Shown one piece after another: positions 42,452-52,500 of a DNA stretch of 54,799 nt. Origin of the DNA: Armatimonadota bacterium (GTDB taxonomy: Bacteria > Armatimonadota > Zipacnadia > Zipacnadales > UBA11051); contig JABLXH010000023.1 of NCBI GenBank assembly GCA_013178155.1, forward strand, positions 1 through 54,799, read 5' to 3'. Within the stretch, counting starts at the first letter, position 1; the number at the start of each line of letters is the position of its first letter. Made by a program: the position numbers and the translations under genes. The notes under the pieces were generated by a model. That model was not told where the DNA came from. It did not search any database and saw only the letters and a program-made list of their open reading frames with translations.

Positions 42452-44557
42452 ATGAGTCTCCGCGCGGATCGTCCGTCATGGTCGACTCCTGCTGCAGCGA
42501 AAGGGAGGGGGGCGGGCTGCGGGTGGCGAACCCCAGAGCACGCCGGCCGGGAACGCTTCCTGCCGGCTCACGAGTCTGCGGTCCGGGAGGCGTTCCTGCT
42601 GACAGACGGCGCGCCGGCCAAACAACCTCATAGCGAACGGGCCAGCCCTCTGCCGCGGACGTGGGTGGTGGCTGTCGTCATGGTCATTGCCGTGGCCACC
42701 GGAGGCGCTTTCTCCGCCCTGGTGCGCTACGACCTGGTGGGCTTCGGTCACCTGCCCCGCTCGGCCATCTTCATGTGCTTCTGGTTGCTGGTGCTGAACG
42801 CAGGCTGGGTGCGCCTTGCTGGTCGCCGGCCCTTCGACACCCGTCAGCTCGTGTACATCTTCATCGCTGTCATGGTCATGTCCGGCTTCCCGGGCCAGCA
42901 GCTTGTCACGTACCTGTACATCGGTCTCATCGGCGCGCAACACCACGCCAGCCCCGAGAACAAGTATGTAGAGACGTTCTTTGAGTACATTCCGCAGTGG
43001 CTCGTGCCGTCGCTGGACCCCGATAGCCCTGCGATCCGATGGGCTTTTTATGGTATGCCGCCGGGACAGACCCTCCCCTGGCACCAGTGGGTCATCCCGC
43101 TGGCGGTGTGGACCCCCTACATCCTGGCTTTGCTGATGCTGGGCGCTACGGCCACAGCGCTGCTGAGGCGGAGATGGGCCGACGAGGAGCACATGCTGTT
43201 TCCGCTGGCCCACATCCCGGTTGAGATGCTGACCTATGATTCAGAGCGCGCCCGCCTGCCAGCGGTCTTCCGGCGTTGGCTGTTCTGGGCAGCGTTTCTG
43301 GTCCCCGTCGTGATGTACTCCAAGAATGCCCTGCATTACTACATACCCGCCATTCCTGAGACCGACCTGACTCCGGACATCGGCATGGTCTTTCCGGGGC
43401 GCCCGTGGAACCAGCTCAACTGGTTCCCGTACCACTACTATTTCGAAATGATGGGGATAACCTACCTCGTTAGTGACGAGGTGGCCTTCAGCCTCTGGTT
43501 CTTCTGGATCTTCCGCCGGCTGGGTGGGGTATTCCGGGAGATGCTGGGCCTGACCAACCACGCTGAGTTCTTCGAGCACGAGGGCGTCGGCGCGTACGTC
43601 TTCCTGGCCCTGATCTACCTCTGGTCGGCCCGCCACAGCCTGGCACAGATCGCCGAACGCGCCCTGTGGGGCCGCGGTGATTTCGATGACAGCCGTGAGC
43701 CCCTGTCGGCCCGGATGATGCTTTACGGCTTCTTCGGATCGCTGGCGGTCATCGTGCTGTGGGGGCACGCCATCGGCGCCGCGTGGTGGGCCTCGCTGAT
43801 GCTCATGGCCATCTACATGGTCTCTATTATCGTGCTGTCACGCATCGTCTCAGAGGCCGGCGTCTTTGCGGTATGGACGCCCTTCGGCGACCAGGAGAAG
43901 TTCATCGTCCGGGCCCTGGGCACGAAGGCGGTGGGGGCGCGCACCATCACGGCGCTGTCCTACATGGGCTACAAGATCCGGGACACGGCGTCACTCACCG
44001 CTGGCAATGTTATCCAGGGCTACAAGATGGCTGACCTGGCCGACCTTCGTCCGCGCATGGTGTGGGCCATGACGGTGGTGGCCCTGGTCGTGGCGCTCTT
44101 TGCCTCGCACTGGCCCTCGCTATACGCCATCTACTCGCGCACCGTGCCCGGCCTCGGCTGGTGGCCCAAAGGGACCGGCAACGCGCTGGGTAGCGGCATC
44201 GCCCAGCTCATCCTGAACAACCAGCCCTTCAAGGCCGGCCACTTCGGCAACATGGCCCTCGGCGCGGCCACGGTGGTGTTCCTGAACTTCATGCGCCAGC
44301 GTTTCCTCTGGTGGCCCTTTCACCCCCTGGGCTTCACGGCCATCATGGGCCCGCAGTTCATGGGCGACCGCTACGGCTTTTCCATCTTCATCGGCTGGCT
44401 TGTCCGGCGACTGACGACGCGCTTCGGAGGTTTTACCGCCTATCGCACCGGCCGGGCCGCGGCAGTGGGGATCATCGTCGGGAACGCCGTGGTGCTCCTG
44501 CTGTGGACCATTGTCCACTATTTCCACCCCATCAGTGGGGTGCTCATCATCGAGTGA
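42452..44557 (+). CDS. DUF6785-type multi-pass membrane protein, copy 1
   Basis: Up to 701 residues with about 12-14 hydrophobic segments and few charges between them. It is clearly paralogous to the protein at 47664: both have an RRRW-x-DEE motif before a membrane segment, a long loop with NQLNWFPYHYYFEMM or its equivalent, and a late PFHPLGF. The type is annotated as DUF6785 in planctomycete-like genomes (from memory); a transporter function is likely but unproven. The start is doubtful: the first 65 residues are arginine-rich and unlike a membrane protein N-terminus, ATG 42452 lacks a ribosome-binding site, and a better-placed ATG at 42405 (AGGAGA upstream) reads in another frame. Converges with the decarboxylase-like gene. 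Confidence 0.75.
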   Translation: MSLRADRPSWSTPAAAKGRGAGCGWRTPEHAGRERFLPAHESAVREAFLLTDGAPAKQPHSERASPLPRTWVVAVVMVIAVATGGAFSALVRYDLVGFGHLPRSAIFMCFWLLVLNAGWVRLAGRRPFDTRQLVYIFIAVMVMSGFPGQQLVTYLYIGLIGAQHHASPENKYVETFFEYIPQWLVPSLDPDSPAIRWAFYGMPPGQTLPWHQWVIPLAVWTPYILALLMLGATATALLRRRWADEEHMLFPLAHIPVEMLTYDSERARLPAVFRRWLFWAAFLVPVVMYSKNALHYYIPAIPETDLTPDIGMVFPGRPWNQLNWFPYHYYFEMMGITYLVSDEVAFSLWFFWIFRRLGGVFREMLGLTNHAEFFEHEGVGAYVFLALIYLWSARHSLAQIAERALWGRGDFDDSREPLSARMMLYGFFGSLAVIVLWGHAIGAAWWASLMLMAIYMVSIIVLSRIVSEAGVFAVWTPFGDQEKFIVRALGTKAVGARTITALSYMGYKIRDTASLTAGNVIQGYKMADLADLRPRMVWAMTVVALVVALFASHWPSLYAIYSRTVPGLGWWPKGTGNALGSGIAQLILNNQPFKAGHFGNMALGAATVVFLNFMRQRFLWWPFHPLGFTAIMGPQFMGDRYGFSIFIGWLVRRLTTRFGGFTAYRTGRAAAVGIIVGNAVVLLLWTIVHYFHPISGVLIIE

Positions 44558-44603
44558 GCCTGGTGGGACGCGGCGTGGATGCCCCTGTCGGTCCGAACCT
44601 GGG

Positions 44604-45743
44604 CTACCGAAACACTTCCCGGGCGATGTCCACCCACTGGTTCACGTGCTCGACGAACTCGGCTTCAGGCTGTATCGGCGTAAGGCCGGAGGTGCCGACG
44701 CTGTAGCTGCGCCCGCTGTCCTTGATGAGGTCAGCCTGCGCCTGCAATTTGGCTCGCATTTGCTCCGGGCTGTCTACGACCACGTCGTTCGGGTGCACCC
44801 CCAGGTGCAAGTGCTTGTCCGGGGGCAGGTTGTCCAGCGCCTGAGCCAGGCTCATCCAGGGACTGACCTCGTAGGACCCCAGCGTCTGGATGCGCAGCAT
44901 GTCGACATGGAAGGGCGCCTGGTCGCCGCAGGAGTGGAAACCGGCGAAGACGCCGTGGTGGGCCTCGATCTGGAGATAGCCGGGCAGGACGAAGTCGCGA
45001 AAGATGGGCGGGGAGATGTAGGGCGCGGCGACCCAGTCGTCCGCCACCCAGGTCGGTCCCAGCGGTTGGCTCAGGTACTGCGCCGCCGCACTGAACCAGG
45101 CGCAGCGGTCTGCGGTGAGGCGCCCCAGCAGTCCATGCACAAACTCCGGGCGCTCGACGGTGTCCGTGAGGAGGTTTTCAAAGCCACGCAACTGAACGGC
45201 GATGTCCAGCCCGCCACGGTTCCAGGCAAAGAACCCGATATCGAGCCGTCCGTCGGCCAGTTCGACCAGCCGCTCGTACCACTCCAGCATGCGGGGCATC
45301 CAGCCTGGAGCGCGGAACCCCTCGGGTGTGGAGAAGTCCAGTTCGGGTAGCAGGCGCAGGTCCGGGTCGCGTGTCAGCGGGTGGTCGGTCTGCAGCTCCG
45401 GCCCGCCATGCTCGCGGATGCCCAGTCTGAGGCCGTAGAAGCTGTACTCGACGTAGTGACCCAGCCAGGCCGGCACCCAGGAGCCGATGGGCACGTCATC
45501 CTCGATGTTGCGGAAGCGCCACAAGGCCTGGCGCAGGTTCTGCTCCAGGTTGAACAGGGGATCGGTGAAATAGCGCTGGGGGTCGTAGCCGAAAAGGATG
45601 ACCCAGGCAATGGGGTTCTCGATCTCGACGTTCACGCGGGGCCTCGCCGTGGAGCGGATGCGGGCCAGGTTGCGGTCACTGGCTTCGGCTTCCTTCACTT
45701 CTGCGATGAGCCGGTCCAGGGTGGAGGTGTCGGCGGCGAGCAT
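44604..45743 (-). CDS. uroporphyrinogen decarboxylase-like protein
   Basis: 379 residues of the URO-D/MtaA/CmuA superfamily. Visible: a FGYDPQRYFTDP N-terminal helix region, PIGSWVPAWLG, and the C-terminal FHSCGDQAPF (residues 269-278), a His-x-Cys motif typical of the zinc-dependent methyltransferase branch rather than true heme-pathway HemE. It may act on a methylated or corrinoid-linked substrate, but this is inference; many exported-hydrolase loci of environmental bacteria carry such genes without known role. ATG 45743 has GGGAGG upstream. It is divergent from the GH84 gene (130-base gap) and converges on the first DUF6785-type gene. Confidence 0.85.
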   Translation of the reverse strand: MLAADTSTLDRLIAEVKEAEASDRNLARIRSTARPRVNVEIENPIAWVILFGYDPQRYFTDPLFNLEQNLRQALWRFRNIEDDVPIGSWVPAWLGHYVEYSFYGLRLGIREHGGPELQTDHPLTRDPDLRLLPELDFSTPEGFRAPGWMPRMLEWYERLVELADGRLDIGFFAWNRGGLDIAVQLRGFENLLTDTVERPEFVHGLLGRLTADRCAWFSAAAQYLSQPLGPTWVADDWVAAPYISPPIFRDFVLPGYLQIEAHHGVFAGFHSCGDQAPFHVDMLRIQTLGSYEVSPWMSLAQALDNLPPDKHLHLGVHPNDVVVDSPEQMRAKLQAQADLIKDSGRSYSVGTSGLTPIQPEAEFVEHVNQWVDIAREVFR

Positions 45744-45873
45744 GTGAGGCCTCCCGGAGGTGGTGGCGGGCAGTTCGCCGACCTGTTCGGCTCACCTCCT
45801 GTTGAGCGAGGTTCACCGAATGCCTGTGGCGAAACATCACGCGAGAGAGGCAGCCCAGCTCTGGAGGCTTCTG

Positions 45874-47667
45874 ATGCGCCACCTCGTTCAGGCACGGGGA
45901 CTGTGGATCGTTGGCGCCTCCCTCCTCGCCGCCGTGGCCACGGCCCAGGCGAGCTCCGCGCCGCTGGTAAGATTGCGCGGAACCGACTTTGCCGGTGGGG
46001 GCGCGCGGACTTACGGATCCGTTCAGCACGGCCTGACTCGTGTGAACTACGTGTATGCGGCCCCCTCCGGGGAGCTCTCCGTCATGCGCGCCGACTTCAG
46101 CCTGGATACGATACCGCAAGTCCCGCTGTTCCTGCATGTCCGCGGTATGCTTGACGACGGCGGCACGCCTTGCCCCATCCGCGTTACGCTGAACGAAACT
46201 GTGCTGTTCGAGGGCCCCAACGCCTTTCCCAACAACGACTGGGCCATCAAGCAGTACCCCATACCGCCGGGTGCGCTGGTGGCCGGCGCGAACCACCTGG
46301 AGTTCCGCAATCTCTCTGCCGATGGTTCGCCGGGCATGTTCCCCTGGTTTATGCTCGCGGTGTGCGCCATCGGCGCCGAGGACGCCGAGCTGAGTTTGCT
46401 GCCATCCATCGCCGACGATTTCCGCGTGGATCTCCCGGCGGAGGTGCGGCCACTGCCGGAGCCCCTGTCCGGGGGGCATACCCAGCCCGGTTTCCGCTGG
46501 CGGGGGACCAAGGGCTGGCTGTGGCTGCCGGAGCAGTACCTGGCCGAGATTCCGGTTCTGGCCCAGTGCCGCATGAACTTCCTGATGAACTGTTACGGCT
46601 CGATGTTCGACATCGAGCACTACGGCTTTGGCGACCCCCGCGCCAACCGCTGGTGGGAGCCCCTGCCGCCGGATAAGAAGGCGGCGTATGAGCGGGTGGT
46701 GCGCTCCTGTCAGGCCCACGGCATCGAGTTCTGCTTCAGCCTGAACCCCAACCTCGCCACGAGCCGCATCGTGGACTATGGCAGCGAGGCCGACCTCGAG
46801 GCGCTCTGGCAGCACTACGAGTGGATGCAGGGCCTCGGCGTCAACTGGTTCAACCTGCAGTTTGACGACATCTCGGCCGGCATTGACGCCAGCGGGCAGG
46901 CGCGGGTCACCAACCTGCTCCTGCGGCGACTGCGCCAGCGCAATCCTCAGGCCCAGATGGTCTTCTGCCCGACTTATTACTGGGGCACGGGTGAGGGCGA
47001 AGCGGCCGAGGGCTATCTGCGGACCCTGGCTCGCGACCTGCACCCCGATGTCTACGTCTTCTGGACCGGGCCGCAGGTGGTCAGCAAGACCATCTCACGC
47101 GCGGCGGCCGCCAGGTACCGGGAACTGGTCGGGCACCGGCTGTTCATCTGGGACAACTATCCGGTTAACGACGGCGCGCCGACCCTGCACCTGGGGCCGG
47201 TCATGGGTCGTGACCGCGACCTTTGTGAGGTCGCGGAGGGCTTCATGGCCAACCCCATGCACAAGGAGAACCAGATCAACCGTCTCCCTCTACTGACCAT
47301 CGCCGATTATGCCTACAACCCGTGGGACTACGATCCGGCGCGCTCCATCGGCCAGGCCATCCTCCATCTGGCCCCGCGCCAGGAGCAACGGGAGACACTG
47401 CGCGATCTGGTGGAGCTGTTCCCGGGCATGCTGCTGTACGGTCAGGGCACCGGCTACAACCCCCTGCTGACGCGTTTCCAGGAGATCGTCGAGACCCCCC
47501 ATTCGCGCTGGCTGGCGGAACTGGCGGTGAGCCACGTGGAGAGTTTGCTGGCGCGGTTGGAGAGCCAGTTCCCGGGTCAGTATGCCGCTGAGCGCGAGAA
47601 CATCGGGCGCAGCCTGCAGACCATGCAGAGCCTGCTGCAGGGAACTTACGGCGGAGAGCGGCCGTGA
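45874..47667 (+). CDS. exported GH84 family glycosidase (beta-N-acetylglucosaminidase/O-GlcNAcase-like)
   Basis: 597 residues from ATG 45874, with GGAGG upstream and a signal peptide (MRHLVQARGLWIVGASLLAAVATA). Residues about 30-175 form a beta-sandwich N-domain. The barrel has the GH84 catalytic pair Asp331-Asp332 in LQFDDISAG and the family run VFWTGPQVVSKTIS, then FIWDNYPVND and LHLGPVMGRD. GH84 enzymes use substrate-assisted catalysis to remove beta-linked N-acetylglucosamine, from protein O-GlcNAc or from host/matrix glycans. Secreted bacterial members usually trim glycans. Its TGA stop overlaps the GTG of the DUF6785-type gene, so the two are translationally coupled. Confidence 0.88.
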   Translation: MRHLVQARGLWIVGASLLAAVATAQASSAPLVRLRGTDFAGGGARTYGSVQHGLTRVNYVYAAPSGELSVMRADFSLDTIPQVPLFLHVRGMLDDGGTPCPIRVTLNETVLFEGPNAFPNNDWAIKQYPIPPGALVAGANHLEFRNLSADGSPGMFPWFMLAVCAIGAEDAELSLLPSIADDFRVDLPAEVRPLPEPLSGGHTQPGFRWRGTKGWLWLPEQYLAEIPVLAQCRMNFLMNCYGSMFDIEHYGFGDPRANRWWEPLPPDKKAAYERVVRSCQAHGIEFCFSLNPNLATSRIVDYGSEADLEALWQHYEWMQGLGVNWFNLQFDDISAGIDASGQARVTNLLLRRLRQRNPQAQMVFCPTYYWGTGEGEAAEGYLRTLARDLHPDVYVFWTGPQVVSKTISRAAAARYRELVGHRLFIWDNYPVNDGAPTLHLGPVMGRDRDLCEVAEGFMANPMHKENQINRLPLLTIADYAYNPWDYDPARSIGQAILHLAPRQEQRETLRDLVELFPGMLLYGQGTGYNPLLTRFQEIVETPHSRWLAELAVSHVESLLARLESQFPGQYAAERENIGRSLQTMQSLLQGTYGGERP

Positions 47668-49580
47668 ACCTGGGGCGTCCCTCGATCTGGCGGGGAGTGC
47701 TCATCGGGCTGGTCCTGGCCCCGGCGCACACCTACTGGCTTATCAACCTGGAGATCGTGCGCGGCGCCGGCTTCTCCAGCACCATCAGTCTCTACTTCAA
47801 CGTCGTCCTGACCCTCGTGGCGCTGTTGCTCATCAACGCGCCCCTGCGGCGCTTCTGGCCCCGTCAGGCCTTCACGCGGGCGGAACTGATCACCGTGTAT
47901 GCGATGCTCTGCATGGTGACCAGCCTCTGCGCCATTGACATGATGGAGCCACTGCTTTGCCTGATGCCCTATGCGGCCTGGCATGCCACGCCGGAGAACC
48001 ACTGGGAGCAGCTCTTTCTCGACGACCTGCCCCGCCACTGGACCATCTCCGACCCCACTGCCCTCAAGGGCTTCTATGAGGGCGGGACCACGCTCTATCG
48101 GGCCGACATCCTCATGGTGTGGCTGAAGCCGGCCCTGCTTTGGGTGCTGTTCCTGGGTGCGCTCATGCTCGTAATGCTATGTCTCAATGTCCTGGTACGC
48201 AGGCGATGGATGGACGAGGAGCGGCTCGACTATCCCATCGCGCTGCTGCCCTTCGAGCTCACCAATCCCACCGGGGCCGTTTTCGCCCAGAGGATGCTGT
48301 GGGTGGGCTTTGCCGTGGCGGGTCTGTATGACATGCTGAATGGGCTGCACTCGCTATGGCCGGTGGTGCCGACCGTCAACTTCCAGAACTTCAACCTCTC
48401 GCCCTACCTGCGCACCAAGCCCTGGAGCGCCATCGGCTGGACACCCTTCACGCTGTTCCCCTTTGTCGTGGGCCTCGGCTACATGCTGCCGCGGGAGCTG
48501 CTCTTCAGCTTCTGGTTCTTCTTCATTGTGTGGAAGATGGAGAGCGTGCTGTGCCAGGCGGTGGGATTGCCGCTGGGGCGCCACCAGTGGCCCTTCCTGG
48601 ACGAACAGGCCTTTGGCTGCTACGCCGCCATCGTGCTCTATGCCCTGTGGGCCATGCGCGGATACCTCAAGCGGGTCTGGGAGGACATACTGACGAACGC
48701 CAGAGCGGGACCTGACGACCCCTTCAGCTATCGCGCAGCCATCATCGGTGCTGCTATCGGCCTGGCGATCCTGGTGGTCTTCGTCATGGCCGGGGGCCTG
48801 CCGCTGTGGGCCGCGCTGGCCTTCTTCGCCCTGTACTTCCTGATCGCGCTCTGCGTGACCCGCATGCGGGCCCAGTTTGGGCCGCCAACCCATGACCTGC
48901 ACTTCGTAGGGCCCGACCAGACTCTGACCTCGGTTCTGGGAACGCGCCAGTTCCAGCCCAAGGCCCTGGCCGCGATGACTTACCTGTACTCCTTCAACCG
49001 CGCCTACCGTTCACATCCCATGCCCCACCAGTTGGAGACCCTGCGCGTCTGCCAGCGCAGCCACACGCCCTCCTACGGCATCGCCCTGGCGATCCTGCTG
49101 GCCGTCGTCTGGGGCGCGGTGTCACACTTCTGGAGCTATCTGCACATCGCCTACAACTTGGGCGCACGAGCCAAGATGACGGGCTGGGGCACTTACGGCT
49201 ACGGCGTGGAGGCCTTCACACGGCTGCAGGGCTGGATCACGAACCCCACTGGGCCGAACTGGGCGGTGGCCGGAGCCATGACCTGGGGGCTGATCTCGAC
49301 TATCGGCCTGATGATCCTGCAGGCTCGCCACGTGTGGCTGCCGCTGCACCCACTCGGCTATGCGTTGACCAACGGCTGGTCGGCCAGTTGGACCTACTCC
49401 AGCCTCTTTGTGGCCTGGGTCTGCAAGTCGGTCATCGTGCGCTACTGGGGCCACAAGGGCTATCTGGGGGCGGTGCCCTTTTTTATGGGCCTGGTCCTCG
49501 GCGAGTTCATCGTCGGCGGTTTGTGGACGGTCGTCGGTATGATGACCGGCACGCAGACGTTCTGCTTCTGGAAAGGGTGA
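47664..49580 (+). CDS. DUF6785-type multi-pass membrane protein, copy 2
   Basis: 638 residues, about 12-14 hydrophobic segments beginning at residue 8. Starts at GTG 47664 with a 4-base overlap (GTGA) with the GH84 gene. Shared with copy 1: RRRWMDEE before a membrane helix, a YLRTKPWSAIGW loop, ELLFSFWFFFIVWKMES (compare the SLWFFWIFRRLGG region), and LPLHPLGYALTNG. The order GH84 then membrane protein suggests transport of a released aminosugar or a related product, which is inference; no transporter family is confidently recognised. The exported clan GH-A-like gene starts 6 bases after it. Confidence 0.85.
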   Translation: MNLGRPSIWRGVLIGLVLAPAHTYWLINLEIVRGAGFSSTISLYFNVVLTLVALLLINAPLRRFWPRQAFTRAELITVYAMLCMVTSLCAIDMMEPLLCLMPYAAWHATPENHWEQLFLDDLPRHWTISDPTALKGFYEGGTTLYRADILMVWLKPALLWVLFLGALMLVMLCLNVLVRRRWMDEERLDYPIALLPFELTNPTGAVFAQRMLWVGFAVAGLYDMLNGLHSLWPVVPTVNFQNFNLSPYLRTKPWSAIGWTPFTLFPFVVGLGYMLPRELLFSFWFFFIVWKMESVLCQAVGLPLGRHQWPFLDEQAFGCYAAIVLYALWAMRGYLKRVWEDILTNARAGPDDPFSYRAAIIGAAIGLAILVVFVMAGGLPLWAALAFFALYFLIALCVTRMRAQFGPPTHDLHFVGPDQTLTSVLGTRQFQPKALAAMTYLYSFNRAYRSHPMPHQLETLRVCQRSHTPSYGIALAILLAVVWGAVSHFWSYLHIAYNLGARAKMTGWGTYGYGVEAFTRLQGWITNPTGPNWAVAGAMTWGLISTIGLMILQARHVWLPLHPLGYALTNGWSASWTYSSLFVAWVCKSVIVRYWGHKGYLGAVPFFMGLVLGEFIVGGLWTVVGMMTGTQTFCFWKG

Positions 49581-49586
49581 GAACGA

Positions 49587-52500
49587 ATGAGCCCCTGGTA
49601 CCTTCGCCCGGCACTGGTGCTTTGGACCCTGACGCTTGGCGCGGTTGGTCTCGCAGCTGAGAAGGTCACCGTTCAGCTAGGCGACGTGCCCGTGACTGTC
49701 GTCGAGGGGCAACCACTGCCGCTGACCGTGGCCTACGAGATTGCGCCGGAGCTCGGTGAAGTCACGCTCCACGTGGAGATGAAAAGCCCACGGCATAGCA
49801 TTGTGCTGGCTTCGCAGACGGCACGCGTCAGAGGCAGGGGGGAAACGCAGATCTCCATTCCTGCGCCCTTGCGGAGCCAGGAAAGCGAAGTGCTGTACGC
49901 TGTGTGGTTCGGGGAGGTCTGGACCGAGAGCCTTGTGCCGATCCAGTTCACGGACACGGTAGCGGTCATCACTGAGGCGGATGCAGCCACCTTGGCTGTC
50001 CAGGAGCGCGACGGGGAAAGGTGGCGGGCCACAATGCAGGAGCGAGTGGCGAACGGAGGGGCACTGGGCGTTCTCGACGACGATCTGCCGGGCTTCGACC
50101 GGGCACTCGCGGGGCGAGTCGCTGCGAGGATGGAGGCAGGGGGCCTGCCGACGGTGCGGCTCAGCGCCGATGATGTCTGCAATCCGTACATCCTGAACCG
50201 CAACAACGTGCACACCCTGGTCCTGCCCACAGCCGCCGTCTACCCGCTGGCAGGCGTACGGGCTCTGGAGCGCTTCCTGGCCGAGGGTGGCAGTGTCATC
50301 GCCCTGGGAACCCCGGCCTTCCGTGAGCTGGTCCGGGATGTGGGCGGCAAGTGGCGCACCGAGGCCCAGCTCCGCGAGGCCCTCGCCCAGGTCAAGCCGG
50401 AGCGGGTGCTATTCGACTTTGAGTCCGGCGGCGCCTATGGCTGGGACTACACCGGCGGGCCGGGCCAACCGGCCACATGGGGTGTTGTCGCCGGGGGAGC
50501 CGACGGCACAAAGCACGCGCTGCATGTGGCGATCCCCCGGTTCGAGAGCTGGAACGCTGTCATCGCACCCGAGTTGTCCGCGCCGCCGTCGCCGGAGCAG
50601 AACCTGACGTGCTTCTGGGCCAGGGGTGGCCCGGACACGACGCAACTGGCCGTGGAGTGGGTGGAGCGTGACGGTTCGCGCTGGATCGCCACGGCGCGGC
50701 TTTCATCGGAGTGGCGACACTACGCCCTGCTTCCCCACGAGTTCCGCTACTGGCACGACAACCCCAGCCAGGGCCGAGGCGGACCGGCGGACCAACTGCA
50801 GGTTGCCAACGCGGTGAAGCTGAGCTTCGGTCTGGCCATGACCCACACGCCCCTGCCGGTGGGGCGACATGAGTTCTGGGTGGACGAGGTTGGTCTGACA
50901 AGAAGCCCCTTCGGCCCCCTGACCTCTGGGGATGCACCAAGCTTCGCACCCATCGAGGGGCTCACCCCGGAGTACAAGTTCCACCGGGTGACCAACGCCC
51001 TGAGTCTGGCCGTCAGCGACAAGCAGTGCCTGCTGCCGCCAGCGAAGCTCCCGGTCCCGGCCGGGCTGATGGCCCACCACCCTCGGCCGCAGGGCACCGG
51101 CTACGGGAAGGAGCGCAAGTGGCGCTTCATCCCCCTGATGGAGGCGCGAGACAAGCATGGCGTGGTCTGCGGCATCCCGGCCTGCTTGATCGTGAATAAG
51201 GAGGGGCGGCTGCGCCATGCGATGGTTGCCTCCTTCGCGCTGCCCCCCGCGGCGTATGACGACCGGGTGCTGGATCTGGTGGTTGCGACCGCCAGGCGGA
51301 TGCGCGATGGGGTGTTCCTGTTCGAGGGAGGAGCGCAGTACTACGCTTACTTCGAGGGCGAAGCGGTGAGACTCGGGGCCGAGGTGGTGGACCTGCGGGG
51401 CCCCGGCACGACGGGTGACACGCGTCACAACTACCACTCGGTGGGCTTTGAGGTGCGTGACAGCAATGGCCGGCAGGTCTTCGCGGAGGTGGTCCCCGTA
51501 GCCGATGGCCGGGCCGAAACCACCTGGACGCCCGGCGCGTTCGGCGACGAGGCATACCGGGTCACCTGCACGTTGCGGGATGCGCAGCAGCAACTGGTGG
51601 ACAGCCTCAGCCACCCCCTGGTCGTCTGGCGGCCAACGGAACAGCCCGAGTACATGACCGTCGAGAATGGGCAGTTCATGTTGCACGGCCGGCCCTGGCG
51701 CGCGCATGGGGTCAACTACATGCCTGCCAGTGGCATCGGCATCGAGGACGGGCCGTACTTTGAGTACTGGATTGGCAAGCAGGCCTATGACCCGGAGGTC
51801 ATAGACCGCGACCTGCGCCGCGTCAAGGCCATGGGCATGAACATGGTCAGCGTCTTCTGCTACTACGAGTCCCTGGGCAGCCGCAACTTGCTGGACATCC
51901 TTTGGCGTTGCCGCCGGCTCGGGCTGATGGTCAACCTCTCCCTGCGTCCGGGGACGCCCCTGGACTTTCGCTGGGAGGAGATGAAGGGGCTCATCGAGGA
52001 GTACCGGCTGGCCCAGAATGACACGGTCTTCGCCTATGATCTGGCCTGGGAGCCCACCTTCGGCGACCGCAGCAGCCAAAGACGCTGGGATGCCGAATGG
52101 GAACGCTGGATCATCGCGCGCTACGGCAGCCTGGCCAACGCTGAGGCCGACTGGGGCGTGCCAGTCCCGCGCGAAGAGGGGAGGGTCGCTGGCCCATCCA
52201 ACGAACAGCTCAGTACCGAGGGCCCGCACCGGGTCATGGTCTGCGCCTACCGACGGTTTCTCGACGATCTGCTGGCCAAGTATCACCAGATAGCCCGCGA
52301 TCTGGTCCGAAGCATAGACCCCCGCCACCTGATCAGCTTCCGCATGTCGATCGCGGGGGACCCCACGGTCAATCCGGCCTGGATCGGCTACGACTTTCGG
52401 GGTCTGGCGCGCAGTGTGGACATCATGGAGCCCGAAGGCTACGGGCGCATCGGCGACTGGGAGCGCGTCAAGCCGGGGCGCTTCACCGCCGACTACTCCC

